Shown piece by piece: positions 33,299-41,116 of a DNA stretch of 64,000 bases; within the stretch, counting starts at the first letter, position 1, and each line of letters opens with the position of its first letter. This DNA comes from Christensenella sp. UBA1685 (lineage in GTDB: Bacteria; Bacillota; Clostridia; Christensenellales; CAG-138), in contig DCKB01000044.1 in NCBI GenBank assembly GCA_002320595.1, positions 10,596 to 74,595 of the forward strand, read 5' to 3'. The translations under genes were made by a program, and so were the position numbers. A model generated the notes under the pieces. The model saw nothing but the letters and a program-made list of their open reading frames with translations, did not search any database and had not been told where the DNA came from.

Positions 33299-33338
33299 GG
33301 GCGGGCCGGCATGCAGAAGCTGTGATGCCGGTTCGCCC
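33299..33338 (+). other. Intercistronic stem-loop
   Basis: 14-bp stem with two G-U pairs (33299-33312 / 33325-33338), 12-base loop and no T run, between the aldehyde dehydrogenase and aroD genes. Likely an RNA-stability or processing element rather than a terminator. A second GC-rich hairpin lies between aroD and the lyase gene (about 34161-34184). Confidence 0.4.
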
Positions 33339-33384
33339 ATCCCTGCAGTTAAACCGGTAAAAATAATTCCAAGGAGTATACCCC

Positions 33385-34149
33385 ATGATTCAACCCATCC
33401 AGATCCGCAACGTAGAAATCGGCAGCGGCGTGCCGAAGGTCATCGTCCCTATCGTTGGCAAAACAGAGGAAGCCATCCTTGCAAAAGCAGGCGAGATTGC
33501 CTCTATGCCCATTCATACAGTTGAATGGCGCGTGGATTTCTATGACGATGTATTCGACACGGAAAAGACGCTTGCAACCCTGAAAAAGCTGCGCTGTGCG
33601 CTCGGCACGCTCCCGCTGCTGTTCACCTTCCGCACCAAAAAGGAAGGCGGCGAGAAGGAGATCACCATGGAGCAGTACACTGCGCTGAACCTTGCCGTTG
33701 CAGCAAGCGGAGATGCGGACTTGATCGACGTTGAAATCTTCTCCGGCGACGGCGTTGTGAAAGCAAATATCGACGGCATCCACAAGGCGGGCGCGCTTGT
33801 GGTTGGTTCCAACCACGATTTCTTTGCTACCCCGGAAAAGGACGCTATCGTTTCCCGCCTGCGCAAGATGCAGGAGATGGGCGCGGACATTCCGAAAATC
33901 GCCGTAATGCCCAAGAGCACTGCGGACGTGCTCACCCTGCTTGCCGCAACGGCCGAAATGCATGAAACCTATGCCGACAGGCCGATTATCACCATGTCCA
34001 TGAGTGCGAAGGGCGTAATCAGCCGGCTTTCCTGCGAGGCGTTTGGCTCCGCGATGACCTTCGGCGCCGTTGGGCAGGTTTCCGCTCCCGGCCAGATCCC
34101 CGTGGAGCAGCTCAGGCAGGTGCTTGATATCCTGCACGGCGCGCTGTAA
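33385..34149 (+). CDS. aroD: Type I 3-dehydroquinate dehydratase (AroD-like)
   Basis: 254-residue class I dehydroquinase. Schiff-base Lys171 (KIAVMPKS) and catalytic His144 (VGSNHDFF) sit almost exactly at the positions of the Salmonella enzyme (His143/Lys170). The N-terminal VEWRVDFYDD and the C-terminal SMSAKGVISRLSCEAFGSAMTFG substrate-binding loops are intact. It converts 3-dehydroquinate to 3-dehydroshikimate. Being inside a catabolic-looking operon with a CoA-ALDH, an HMGL-like lyase and a ThDP enzyme, rather than with aroB/aroF, argues for a catabolic or specialised role. Confidence 0.88.
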   Translation: MIQPIQIRNVEIGSGVPKVIVPIVGKTEEAILAKAGEIASMPIHTVEWRVDFYDDVFDTEKTLATLKKLRCALGTLPLLFTFRTKKEGGEKEITMEQYTALNLAVAASGDADLIDVEIFSGDGVVKANIDGIHKAGALVVGSNHDFFATPEKDAIVSRLRKMQEMGADIPKIAVMPKSTADVLTLLAATAEMHETYADRPIITMSMSAKGVISRLSCEAFGSAMTFGAVGQVSAPGQIPVEQLRQVLDILHGAL

Positions 34150-34213
34150 CTTGAAGCGCCCCCGCCGGCCAACAGCCGGGCGGGCATACCCGGCAAAGGA
34201 GGTTCCCCAGAAC

Positions 34214-35128
34214 ATGAAGTTTGCTGAAAAGATCACGCTTTGCGAGGTCGGCCTCCGGGACGGCCTGCAAAACGAAAAGGCGCTCCTCTCCGTGGAGGAT
34301 AAGCTTTCGCTCGCCCGTGCGGCGATCGCTTCGGGCTTCCCGGTGATGGAGCTTGGCTCATTCGTGAGCCCCAAAGCCGTGCCGCAAATGGCGGATACGG
34401 ATGAATTATACCGCCGGCTGGGCGATGTGCCCGGCGTGGAACTGCGCGCGCTCATCGCCAACAAGCGCGGCGTGGAACGCGCGGCCGCCTGCGGCTGCAG
34501 AAAAGTGAAGCTCAACGTTTCCGCAAGCCGCGGACACAACCTTGCCAACCTGAACAAAACGCCGGAAGAAAGCGTCGCGGGCTTTGCGGACTGCGTGAAG
34601 GCAGCGAGAGATGCCGGCATCGCGGTTTCCGGCTCCATCTCCATGCCTTTTGGCTCGCCCTGGGAACGCTTCACTCCGGTTGAAGATGTGCGTTCCATTG
34701 TGGATGCATATCTTGCCGTCGGCGTGGAGGAAATCTCCCTTTCCGATGCTTCCGGCATGGCGGTTCCCACAAGCGTTTACAGCTTGTTTTCCAACATGGC
34801 GCAAGCGTATCCGAACGTGACCTGGTGGTTCCATTCCCACAACACGCGCGGCACAGCCATGGCGAACATCATCGCCGCCATGGAAGCCGGCATCACGCGC
34901 ATGGACTGTTCCTTTGCGGGGCTCGGCGGCTGCCCGTTCGTGCCCGGCGCGGCGGGGAACATCGCGTCCGAGGACGTTGTTCACATGCTATATGAAATGG
35001 GCGTTGAAACCGGCATTGACCTTGACGCCTGCATCGCTACCGCGCGCCTTGCCGCGGAGCTTACCGGCCACGGCGGCGAAAGCTACATCCTGCGCGCAGG
35101 AAAATCCAGCGACCTGATTAAGAAATAA
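34214..35128 (+). CDS. HMG-CoA-lyase-like (DRE-TIM) enzyme
   Basis: 304 residues, DRE-TIM metallolyase superfamily, HMG-CoA lyase branch. Residues LCEVGLRDGLQNEK (about 9-22) hold the catalytic Arg-Asp pair, SHNTRGTA the metal-binding His pair (FHSH), and GLGGCPFVPGAAGN the active-site Cys loop. Family reactions cleave a 3-hydroxy-3-methyl-type acyl-CoA to acetyl-CoA plus a ketone or aldehyde acid, or the reverse. With a CoA-ALDH two genes upstream, an acyl-CoA substrate is plausible. The ATG follows AAAGGAGG. The substrate is not readable from sequence. Confidence 0.82.
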   Translation: MKFAEKITLCEVGLRDGLQNEKALLSVEDKLSLARAAIASGFPVMELGSFVSPKAVPQMADTDELYRRLGDVPGVELRALIANKRGVERAAACGCRKVKLNVSASRGHNLANLNKTPEESVAGFADCVKAARDAGIAVSGSISMPFGSPWERFTPVEDVRSIVDAYLAVGVEEISLSDASGMAVPTSVYSLFSNMAQAYPNVTWWFHSHNTRGTAMANIIAAMEAGITRMDCSFAGLGGCPFVPGAAGNIASEDVVHMLYEMGVETGIDLDACIATARLAAELTGHGGESYILRAGKSSDLIKK

Positions 35129-35165
35129 CCCACAAAATTCCCCTTTTAAGGAGATTCAATCAAGC

Positions 35166-36983
35166 ATGAAAAAACTCGTATCCGACTTAATGGTAGATTA
35201 CCTGGAGCGCCGCGGCGTAGAATACATCTTCGGCCTTTGCGGACATACCGTCATCGGCTTTTTGGATGCGCTCTCCCGCAGCGAGAAGATCAAGTATATC
35301 TCCGTGCGCCATGAGCAGATCGCCGCAACCGCGGCGGACGGCTATGCCCGCGTAAAGCATAAGGCCGCCGTTGTCCTTTCTCACCTTGGCCCCGGCATCA
35401 CCAACACCGTAACCGGCATTGCCAATGCGGCGTTCGATTCCATCCCGCTCGTGCTCATCGCGGGCGACGTGCCGAGCTATTATTTCGGCAAGCATCCCCA
35501 TCAGGAAGTGAATATGCATGCGGATGGCTCCCAATATGAAATCCTCCGCCCCATCGTAAAGCGCGCCTGGCGCATTGACGATCCTGAAGCGCTGCCGGAA
35601 ATCCTCGACAAGGCCTTCCGCCTTGCGGAAAGCGGCCGCCCGGGCCCTGTGCTGATCGACGTGCCGATGGACATGTTCTCCCGCGAGATCGATGCCGACC
35701 TGTTTGCGCGCACCTATCGTGACAGCGGCTGCACCATCAAGCCCGCGCTTGCTCCCTCCGCCGCGCGGGAAATCGCAAAGCGCCTTGTGGAAGCGGAACG
35801 CCCGGTGATCCACGCGGGCGGCGGCGTGCTGCTTGCGCAGGCCTCCGAAGAGCTTGCCGCGCTTGCCGAATTCTTGGATATCCCGGTTTCCCGCACCCTG
35901 ATGGGCCAGGGATGCCTTTCCGACCGGCATCCGCTCATGGTCGGGCAAACCGGCTTTTGGGGCCTTGACTTTACGCATGAGCTTACCACCAATGCGGATG
36001 TTATCCTCGGCCTCGGCACCCGCTTCGCAGAGGCCGATTGCTCCAGCTGGTATCCGGGCGTAACATTCAATCCGGAAAAGACGACCTTCCTGCAAATTGA
36101 TATCGACCCCACCGAAATCGGCCGCAACTACCCCGTGGCCGTGGGCGCGGTGGCCGATCTGAAGGAAGCCCTGCCGCAAATCCTTGAGGAAGTGAAAAAA
36201 CTCTGCCCGAACGGCAAGAGCAACCCTGCGCTGCGACGCCGCATCGCGGAAACGAAGGCGGCATTTAAAGAATCCAACCGCGCCATCGCGGAGGACAGCC
36301 GCTTCCCCATGACCCCGCAGCGTATTCTCAAGGATGTGAAGGAAGTCATTCCTGAAGATTCTCTGATCTATACGGATGTGGGCTGGAACAAAAACGGTGT
36401 TGCGCAGCAATTTGACATCACCATCCCCGGCTCCATCCACCACAGCTCCGGCCTTGCGACGATGGGCTTCGGCTCCTCTGCCATTCTGGGCGGCAAGCTG
36501 GCTGCGCCGGACAAGGTCGTGCTCACGCTTGTGGGCGACGGCGGCTTCGGCACGAACCCGAGCTGCATCGCAACCGCTGTGGAGCAAAACATTCCCGTTA
36601 TCTGGATTGTGATGAACAACTCCGCATTCGGCACCATTGCCGGCCTTGAATATGCGAATTACAGCACGCGCTTCGGCACCACCTTCCACACGCCGGACGG
36701 CGCGTCCTATACCCCCAACTGGGCAGAAATTGCCAAGGGCTATGGCATCAAAGCGGTGCGCATTGAAAGCGCGGACCAGTTTAAGCCCGCGCTTGAGGCG
36801 GCAATCGCTTCCGGCGAACCGTACCTGCTGGATGTTCCGATGGAGAACATCGCCGTTCCTACGCCGGGCTGCTGGAACATCAACGACATATACACCCCCA
36901 AAGCCAACGTTGTTGAAGGTAAGGTCGTGCGCGGTGCGGATGGTAAGTTTACGCCTCCCACGCACTCCAAGTCCCACAAATAA
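35166..36983 (+). CDS. ThDP-dependent enzyme (acetolactate-synthase-like)
   Basis: 605 residues with the three ThDP-enzyme domains. The N-terminal PYR domain has the catalytic Glu50 (VRHEQIAATAADGYAR) and a GLCGHT loop, the middle domain a DUF/FAD-like Rossmann fold (VIHAGGGVLLAQASEEL), and the C-terminal PP domain the GDG motif VGDGGFGTNPSC ... IVMNN (about 455-485). It decarboxylates a 2-oxo acid or cleaves a C-C bond next to a ketone. It is not a canonical IlvB (no ilvN, no branched-chain context) and is longer than Xsc-type signatures predict. It could generate the aldehyde used by the upstream ALDH, or open an alicyclic diketone as cyclohexane-1,2-dione hydrolase and IolD do. Last gene of block A. 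Confidence 0.8.
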   Translation: MKKLVSDLMVDYLERRGVEYIFGLCGHTVIGFLDALSRSEKIKYISVRHEQIAATAADGYARVKHKAAVVLSHLGPGITNTVTGIANAAFDSIPLVLIAGDVPSYYFGKHPHQEVNMHADGSQYEILRPIVKRAWRIDDPEALPEILDKAFRLAESGRPGPVLIDVPMDMFSREIDADLFARTYRDSGCTIKPALAPSAAREIAKRLVEAERPVIHAGGGVLLAQASEELAALAEFLDIPVSRTLMGQGCLSDRHPLMVGQTGFWGLDFTHELTTNADVILGLGTRFAEADCSSWYPGVTFNPEKTTFLQIDIDPTEIGRNYPVAVGAVADLKEALPQILEEVKKLCPNGKSNPALRRRIAETKAAFKESNRAIAEDSRFPMTPQRILKDVKEVIPEDSLIYTDVGWNKNGVAQQFDITIPGSIHHSSGLATMGFGSSAILGGKLAAPDKVVLTLVGDGGFGTNPSCIATAVEQNIPVIWIVMNNSAFGTIAGLEYANYSTRFGTTFHTPDGASYTPNWAEIAKGYGIKAVRIESADQFKPALEAAIASGEPYLLDVPMENIAVPTPGCWNINDIYTPKANVVEGKVVRGADGKFTPPTHSKSHK

Positions 36984-37014
36984 GCGCAACATGCTCTTTG
37001 TTTTCCCCTTTTGT

Positions 37015-37055
37015 CAAAGCGCCACCCGCGGATTGCTTCCGCGGGTGGCGCTTTG
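37015..37055. terminator. Bidirectional terminator between block A operon and second LysR gene
   Basis: Perfect 17-bp stem (37015-37031 / 37039-37055), 7-base loop. It begins CAAAG and ends CTTTG, placed 32 bases after the ThDP-enzyme stop and 32 before the convergent LysR stop. Confidence 0.75.
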
Positions 37056-37086
37056 ATGGTTTCTGAGCCCATGCGGCACAAAGCAG

Positions 37087-37992
37087 TTAAACTGTACTCT
37101 TCAAATATTCATCGAACAATGCCGTGTTCTTAATGATGTAATTTGCAAAGCTCTCCGCAGCACGGGAAAGATATCTTGATTTGCGCCATGCCAGCACAAT
37201 GGAACGCGGCGGGATGTCATCTTTGATCCTGAGCACCTTAACCGGGCTCGCATGCTCCCCAAGCGGCTTCGGCATCAGCGCGATCCCGAAGTTGGCCGAC
37301 ACAGAGCTGAGAATTATGTTGTCGTTCGTCGTTTCAAAAATCACCTTGGGTTTGAACCCCGCATCGCGGAACAGCTGATCTATATACCCCCGAATCTGGC
37401 ATCTGCTTTCATATGTAATGACGTTTTCATTCCTCAGTTGCGAAAGGTGAATCTCCTTATAGCGCGCAAGGGGATGCCTGTTTGAAACGATAATCACCGT
37501 TTCATGGTACCCAATGGTGTGGTACTCAAACATGGGGTTGTCTATTTGAGTTGTAAAAGCAAGGTCGCTGGTTCCGTTTGAGATAGCCTCTTCAATTTCG
37601 GTTGAAGAGGACGAGAAAAAACGGAAGTGCGGCTGAATTTTCCCCAAATCCTCATAATAACGGGAGATGGCATAGGTGACCAGGTCGTTCAAAGAGCTGA
37701 AATAGCTCACCGTAATCATGCCGGACTCCGGGTCGGTCATGTCTTTCAGTTTGGATTGCGCTTCACTTAACAGGGAGAGCGCGGGCTCAACATACTGAAG
37801 AAGTATCTCCCCGAAGGGGGTTAGCGTTATATTGCGGCCGCTGCGGATCAAAAGCGGCGCATTCAGCTCCCGCTCAAGCTCATTGATCGAATGGCTCAAG
37901 GTGGATTGCGTCACCCGCAGCTGTTCCGAAGCGCGCGTATAACTCTGTTTTTGCACGATTGTGCAAAAATAGTTCAGCTGTTGCAAATTCAT
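37087..37992 (-). CDS. LysR-family regulator (block B)
   Basis: 301-residue LTTR, with HTH at residues 1-60 (YTRASEQLRVTQSTLSHSIN) and an effector domain (GMITVSYFSSLNDLVTYAIS; TIGYHETVIIVSNRHPLARY). It diverges from the aroE-like/aroA-like genes and is a different paralogue from the LysR at 30.7 kb. It probably senses the block B substrate. An inverted repeat overlapping the divergent promoter (38088-38116) is a candidate binding site. Confidence 0.85.
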   Translation of the reverse strand: MNLQQLNYFCTIVQKQSYTRASEQLRVTQSTLSHSINELERELNAPLLIRSGRNITLTPFGEILLQYVEPALSLLSEAQSKLKDMTDPESGMITVSYFSSLNDLVTYAISRYYEDLGKIQPHFRFFSSSSTEIEEAISNGTSDLAFTTQIDNPMFEYHTIGYHETVIIVSNRHPLARYKEIHLSQLRNENVITYESRCQIRGYIDQLFRDAGFKPKVIFETTNDNIILSSVSANFGIALMPKPLGEHASPVKVLRIKDDIPPRSIVLAWRKSRYLSRAAESFANYIIKNTALFDEYLKSTV

Positions 37993-38360
37993 GAAATCAC
38001 CTCATGCTATTCTACCATGTTCTCCCGCATTCAGCAATTATATTTGATATATTCATGATTTAATTTCATGTAATTCTCCAAATACCCTATACCATCTCCA
38101 AGGAACAAATGGTATAATTATGACGAAAATATACTATGCTTGAAGGGAATTAGGCAGATTTTGAATTGGAATTCGCCGGATTGTTTTTCGAATGCTCTCT
38201 TTGCGTAAAGTTACCTGAAATTTCCATTGCAGCGACCCATGCATGGGAACTTCTCTTTACGCAGCGCAGCACCGGAAGCGCTCACCGATCCCGCCAAAGC
38301 CCCCTCTCTCCAACGGCACAGGCCAAAGACCCCATCAATTTCAACTTATGAGGTGAAAGC
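37993..38360. other. 368-base divergent intergenic region with a structured leader
   Basis: Holds the candidate operator/promoter at 38088-38118 and then about 235 transcribed but untranslated bases before the aroE-like start. The leader has a long-range 9-bp pairing TGCGTAAAG (38202-38210) with CTTTACGCA (38255-38263), enclosing the perfect palindrome CCCATGCATGGG (38236-38247). A 61-codon open frame inside (38166-38351) has no family resemblance or RBS and I do not call it a gene. Confidence 0.55.
38088..38118 (+). promoter_or_regulatory. Promoter with overlapping inverted-repeat operator (block B)
   Basis: Inverted repeat TATACCAT (38088-38095), 13-base spacer, ATGGTATA (38109-38116). The right arm overlaps a perfect TATAAT -10 box (38113-38118). 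No good -35 is present, as expected for an activator-dependent promoter; the divergent LysR protein is the obvious candidate ligand. Confidence 0.5.
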
Positions 38361-39230
38361 ATGATAACCGTTCATACAAAACTTGTCGCTTTGTTAGGAA
38401 CCCCCCTGGCACAGTCGTTATCCACGCTTATGCAGAATGCGGCATTCCGTTCCTGCGGCCTAAATTATGAATATTTCCCAGTTGAAACCACCGAGCAATC
38501 TCTTGCGCCCATTGTTGCGGGAATCCGGCACATGAATTTCGCGGGATTTGGCGTTACCAAACCCGACAAGGTCGCTGTTATCAAGCATCTGGACGAGCTT
38601 GATGAATTTGCCGCAAAAATGGGCGCCGTGAATACGGTTGTAATCGGCGAAGGCGGCAAGCTGAAGGGATACAACACGGACGGCGTCGGCTTCCTGCGCT
38701 CTCTTGGCGAACATTATGCAAAGCCGCTTTCCGAAAGCATTTTCGTGTGCCTGGGCGCAGGCGGTGCGGCAAGGGCAATTTGCAGTTCCCTTGCATATCG
38801 CGGTGCGGCGAAGATCATCGTGAGCAGCCTGTTTGACTGGGAAAGTGAGCAGTTGGTTCAGGACATCAACGCAAACTTCGCCCCCGTTGCTTCCATGATT
38901 CCGTGGGGAGAGCAGCAAGCGTTGCTCCATGCGGCAGAACCCGCGGACATGATCATTAACGCGACTGGCGTTGGCATGGGCGCCCATGTAGGCGAATCCC
39001 CTGTAGACAAAGCGATTTTCCGCCCGGGTATGGTCGCCTTTGATGCCGCTTACAACCCGTCCGTCACCAAATTCCTGGCGGATGCCGCAGACTGCGGCTG
39101 CACCACGTTTAACGGCCTCGGGATGCTCCTGTATCAGGGGACTGCCCAGTTTGAGTTGTGGACGGGAACGCAGGCGCCTGTTGACCTGATGCGGCAGACC
39201 CTGGAAGAAAGCATCGGAAGTAAAGCTTAA
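38361..39230 (+). CDS. Quinate/shikimate 5-dehydrogenase, YdiB-like
   Basis: 289 residues of the shikimate dehydrogenase family, NAD(P)-linked. Catalytic Lys70 (GVTKPDK) and Asp107 (YNTDGVGF) match the spacing of YdiB (Lys71/Asp107), and GAGGAARAICSSLA is the dinucleotide site. Details resemble YdiB rather than biosynthetic AroE: QSLSTLMQNAAF instead of the usual SLSPxMHN, and the C-terminal GMLLYQGTAQFELWTG. YdiB-type enzymes accept both quinate and shikimate. The Pro-to-Thr change in the SLS[P/T] loop and Gly for Asn before VT may alter substrate. First gene of block B, 13 bases before the aroA-like gene. Confidence 0.82.
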   Translation: MITVHTKLVALLGTPLAQSLSTLMQNAAFRSCGLNYEYFPVETTEQSLAPIVAGIRHMNFAGFGVTKPDKVAVIKHLDELDEFAAKMGAVNTVVIGEGGKLKGYNTDGVGFLRSLGEHYAKPLSESIFVCLGAGGAARAICSSLAYRGAAKIIVSSLFDWESEQLVQDINANFAPVASMIPWGEQQALLHAAEPADMIINATGVGMGAHVGESPVDKAIFRPGMVAFDAAYNPSVTKFLADAADCGCTTFNGLGMLLYQGTAQFELWTGTQAPVDLMRQTLEESIGSKA

Positions 39231-39243
39231 AAGGAGGTTCTAT

Positions 39244-40533
39244 ATGAACGCAAAAATTTACCCCAGCTCGATTCAAGGAGAAATCAGCGTTCCCAGCTCT
39301 AAGAGCCATACGATTCGCGCGCTCATTATCGCAACGCTCGCAGGCGGCCGCTCCTATATTCGCAATCCGCTGCTGAGCGACGATTGCAAGGCCGCCATGC
39401 GGATTGCCGGGCAGTTCGGCTCCACCGTAACCGCGGAAGACGGCGTATGGATTGTGGACGGCCCGGTAGACGGCCTCAAAACGCCGGACGACATCGTCAA
39501 TGTCGACAACTCCGGTACAACGCTGTATTTTATGACGTCGGTTGCAGCATTGCTGCGTGATTACACCGTGTTCACGGGGGATAAGTCGATCCGCAAGCGT
39601 CCCGTGCAACCGCTCCTTACTGCCTTAAACCAGCTTGGCGCCCAGTCTTCCACCACCCGTGAAGGAAATGCCTGCGCTCCGTTTTTCATCAAAGGGCCGA
39701 TCCGTGGCGGCGAAGTGAACGTGCCCTGCACAACATCCCAGTACATTTCCTCGCTCATGATTGCCGCCCCTATGTGCGATGGAAATATCCGCATCACCAC
39801 CGACCATCCGGCGGAAATTCCGTACCTGGACATGACCATCAAGTGGCTCAAGGAAGCGGGCATTCAGGTGACTTATGATGAAAAGGAGCATAAGTTCTTT
39901 GAAATCAAGGGCAACCAGAAATATAAGGCTTTCGATAAGTACATGCCCAGCGATTGGTCCAGCGTGGCCTTCCCGACCGTGGCTGCTTTGACCCCCGGCT
40001 CCAACCTCACCATCCGCAACATGGATTTCAAGGACAGCCAAGGGGACGCAGCGGTGATTGATCACCTCATCCGCATGGGAGCGGACATTCAGAAACATGA
40101 AGCTTCGGGAGACCTGATCATCCATGGCGGCAAACAGCTGCACGGCATCTCCATGGATTTAAAGAACACGCCCGACGCTCTCCCCATCCTTTGCGTGGCA
40201 GGCTGCATGGCGGACGGCACAACGGTGCTGGACAATGTCGCCGGTGCGCGGCTGAAGGAGACCGACCGCGTCTCCGTTATGACGGAAGCGCTCTCCCTCA
40301 TGGGGGCGGACATTTCCTCAACGGAAAACACCATCACCATTCATGGCGGCAAAAAACTCCGCGGCTGCGTGCAGGATAGCCACGGCGACCATCGCATTGC
40401 AATGGCGCTTACCGTAGCTGCCATGAGTGCGGAGGGCTGCACCGAAATTACGGGCGCCGAATGTGCGAGCGTTACCTTCCCCAACTTCTACCCCAAAATG
40501 CAGTCCTGCGGCGTAAAGATCGAGCTCGCTTAA
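39244..40533 (+). CDS. EPSP synthase (AroA)-like enolpyruvyl transferase, divergent
   Basis: 429 residues, two-domain EPSPS fold. Present: SSKSHTIRA (Lys20, Ser21, Arg25 of the shikimate-phosphate/PEP site), KRPVQPL with the phosphate-binding Arg, PDALPI with the general Asp, LKETDRV and DHRIAM. Unusual: the glycine loop is NSGTTLYF, where the E. coli-type enzyme has Arg (Tyr95 here), and VTFP replaces KTFP near the C-terminus, so two phosphate/PEP-contacting residues differ. Class II EPSPS also lacks that Lys, so only the Tyr is clearly odd. No shikimate kinase gene is nearby. It may be a true EPSPS or a paralogue acting on another alicyclic alcohol. Confidence 0.8.
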   Translation: MNAKIYPSSIQGEISVPSSKSHTIRALIIATLAGGRSYIRNPLLSDDCKAAMRIAGQFGSTVTAEDGVWIVDGPVDGLKTPDDIVNVDNSGTTLYFMTSVAALLRDYTVFTGDKSIRKRPVQPLLTALNQLGAQSSTTREGNACAPFFIKGPIRGGEVNVPCTTSQYISSLMIAAPMCDGNIRITTDHPAEIPYLDMTIKWLKEAGIQVTYDEKEHKFFEIKGNQKYKAFDKYMPSDWSSVAFPTVAALTPGSNLTIRNMDFKDSQGDAAVIDHLIRMGADIQKHEASGDLIIHGGKQLHGISMDLKNTPDALPILCVAGCMADGTTVLDNVAGARLKETDRVSVMTEALSLMGADISSTENTITIHGGKKLRGCVQDSHGDHRIAMALTVAAMSAEGCTEITGAECASVTFPNFYPKMQSCGVKIELA

Positions 40534-40711
40534 ACCTTGCGCTTTCCCTCAGCCGGGCAAGCATTTGGGCGAGGGCTGTTTCGCCGCTCTGTTGCTCCTT
40601 GAAAATGCCATACTTTGTGGTCTGCTGAGGGAGGCTCACCGCTTTCCTGCCCACTTGTTTCAGCCAATACCACAATGTATTTTTTTCGGAAAATAATCCT
40701 CCAGCCTGCTA

Positions 40712-40740
40712 TTGACAGAAAGCCGATGCCGCTCTATAAT
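40712..40740 (+). promoter_or_regulatory. Consensus sigma-A promoter
   Basis: TTGACA (40712-40717), exactly 17 bases, TATAAT (40735-40740): a full match to consensus, and the best promoter in the window. Transcription would start near 40747. Confidence 0.8.
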
Positions 40741-40768
40741 AGCAAAAAATTGACCGGCGGAGCCGATT

Positions 40769-40921
40769 ATGTTGATCGGGAAGGAGGCATTACGGGATAA
40801 TGAAGCATTTTTCGGGAAATTTCAAGAACTTTTTTTGCTGCTATTACCGAGTTTTGGATTCCGGATTGCCGGCATGGCGGGGCAGATTTGTATGCCCGGG
40901 GCTTTTCAATTGATTGAATAA
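40769..40921 (+). other. Two overlapping candidate small ORFs (50 and 37 codons)
   Basis: Frame 1: ATG 40769 to TAA 40921, 50 residues, hydrophobic centre (FQELFLLLLPSFGF), with only a weak GGCGGAG upstream. Frame 2: ATG 40800 to TGA 40913, 37 residues, with KNFFCCYYRV and a basic RGRF segment, and a strong AAGGAGG 12 bases upstream. Neither resembles a known family. One could be a regulatory leader peptide for the terminator that follows, or both may be chance frames in a small RNA. Confidence 0.3.
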
Positions 40922-40947
40922 ACGAGCCTTCCTGCATAGCCATTCAC

Positions 40948-40982
40948 AGTCCGGAAACAGCCGTATCTGTTCCGGACTTTTT
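40948..40982 (+). terminator. Intrinsic terminator upstream of the transporter operon
   Basis: Stem AGTCCGGAAACAG / CTGTTCCGGACT (40948-40960 / 40967-40978; one bulged base), then TTTTT. It ends 135 bases before the dppA-like ATG. Confidence 0.8.
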
Positions 40983-41116
40983 ATGTTCCGCAGTACGGCT
41001 TGAGTTGTTCGGTCCTCAACTGTCCCCGCGCAGCACCGGGAAAACAATCGCGCTATCAAACCAATGTATTAAATCCGGTTTCGGATTTTATAAAAAAGAT
41101 ACTAAGGAGGAACCAA

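Larger units (their letters stand above)
40534..41116. other. 583-base intergenic region with its own short transcription unit
   Basis: After the aroA-like stop come about 170 bases without a recognisable element. A perfect sigma-A promoter follows (40712-40740), then a roughly 200-base stretch with two short overlapping open frames (40769-40921 and 40800-40913), a strong terminator (40948-40982), and about 130 bases of leader to the dppA-like gene at 41117. No separate strong promoter is obvious between the terminator and dppA, so the unit may be an attenuated leader of the transporter operon. Confidence 0.6.

Noticed and set aside
35187..36992. 601-codon open frame antisense to the ThDP enzyme
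   Set aside because: Mirror of a highly conserved gene, rich in Arg/His/Gly, with no domain or RBS.
38166..38351. 61-codon frame in the leader before the aroE-like gene
   Set aside because: No RBS, no family resemblance, and it lies within the RNA structures described; more likely untranslated leader.
39244..40533. Loss of the Lys before TFP as evidence that the EPSPS-like protein is inactive
   Set aside because: Class II EPSP synthases also lack Lys at that position, so it is not diagnostic by itself.
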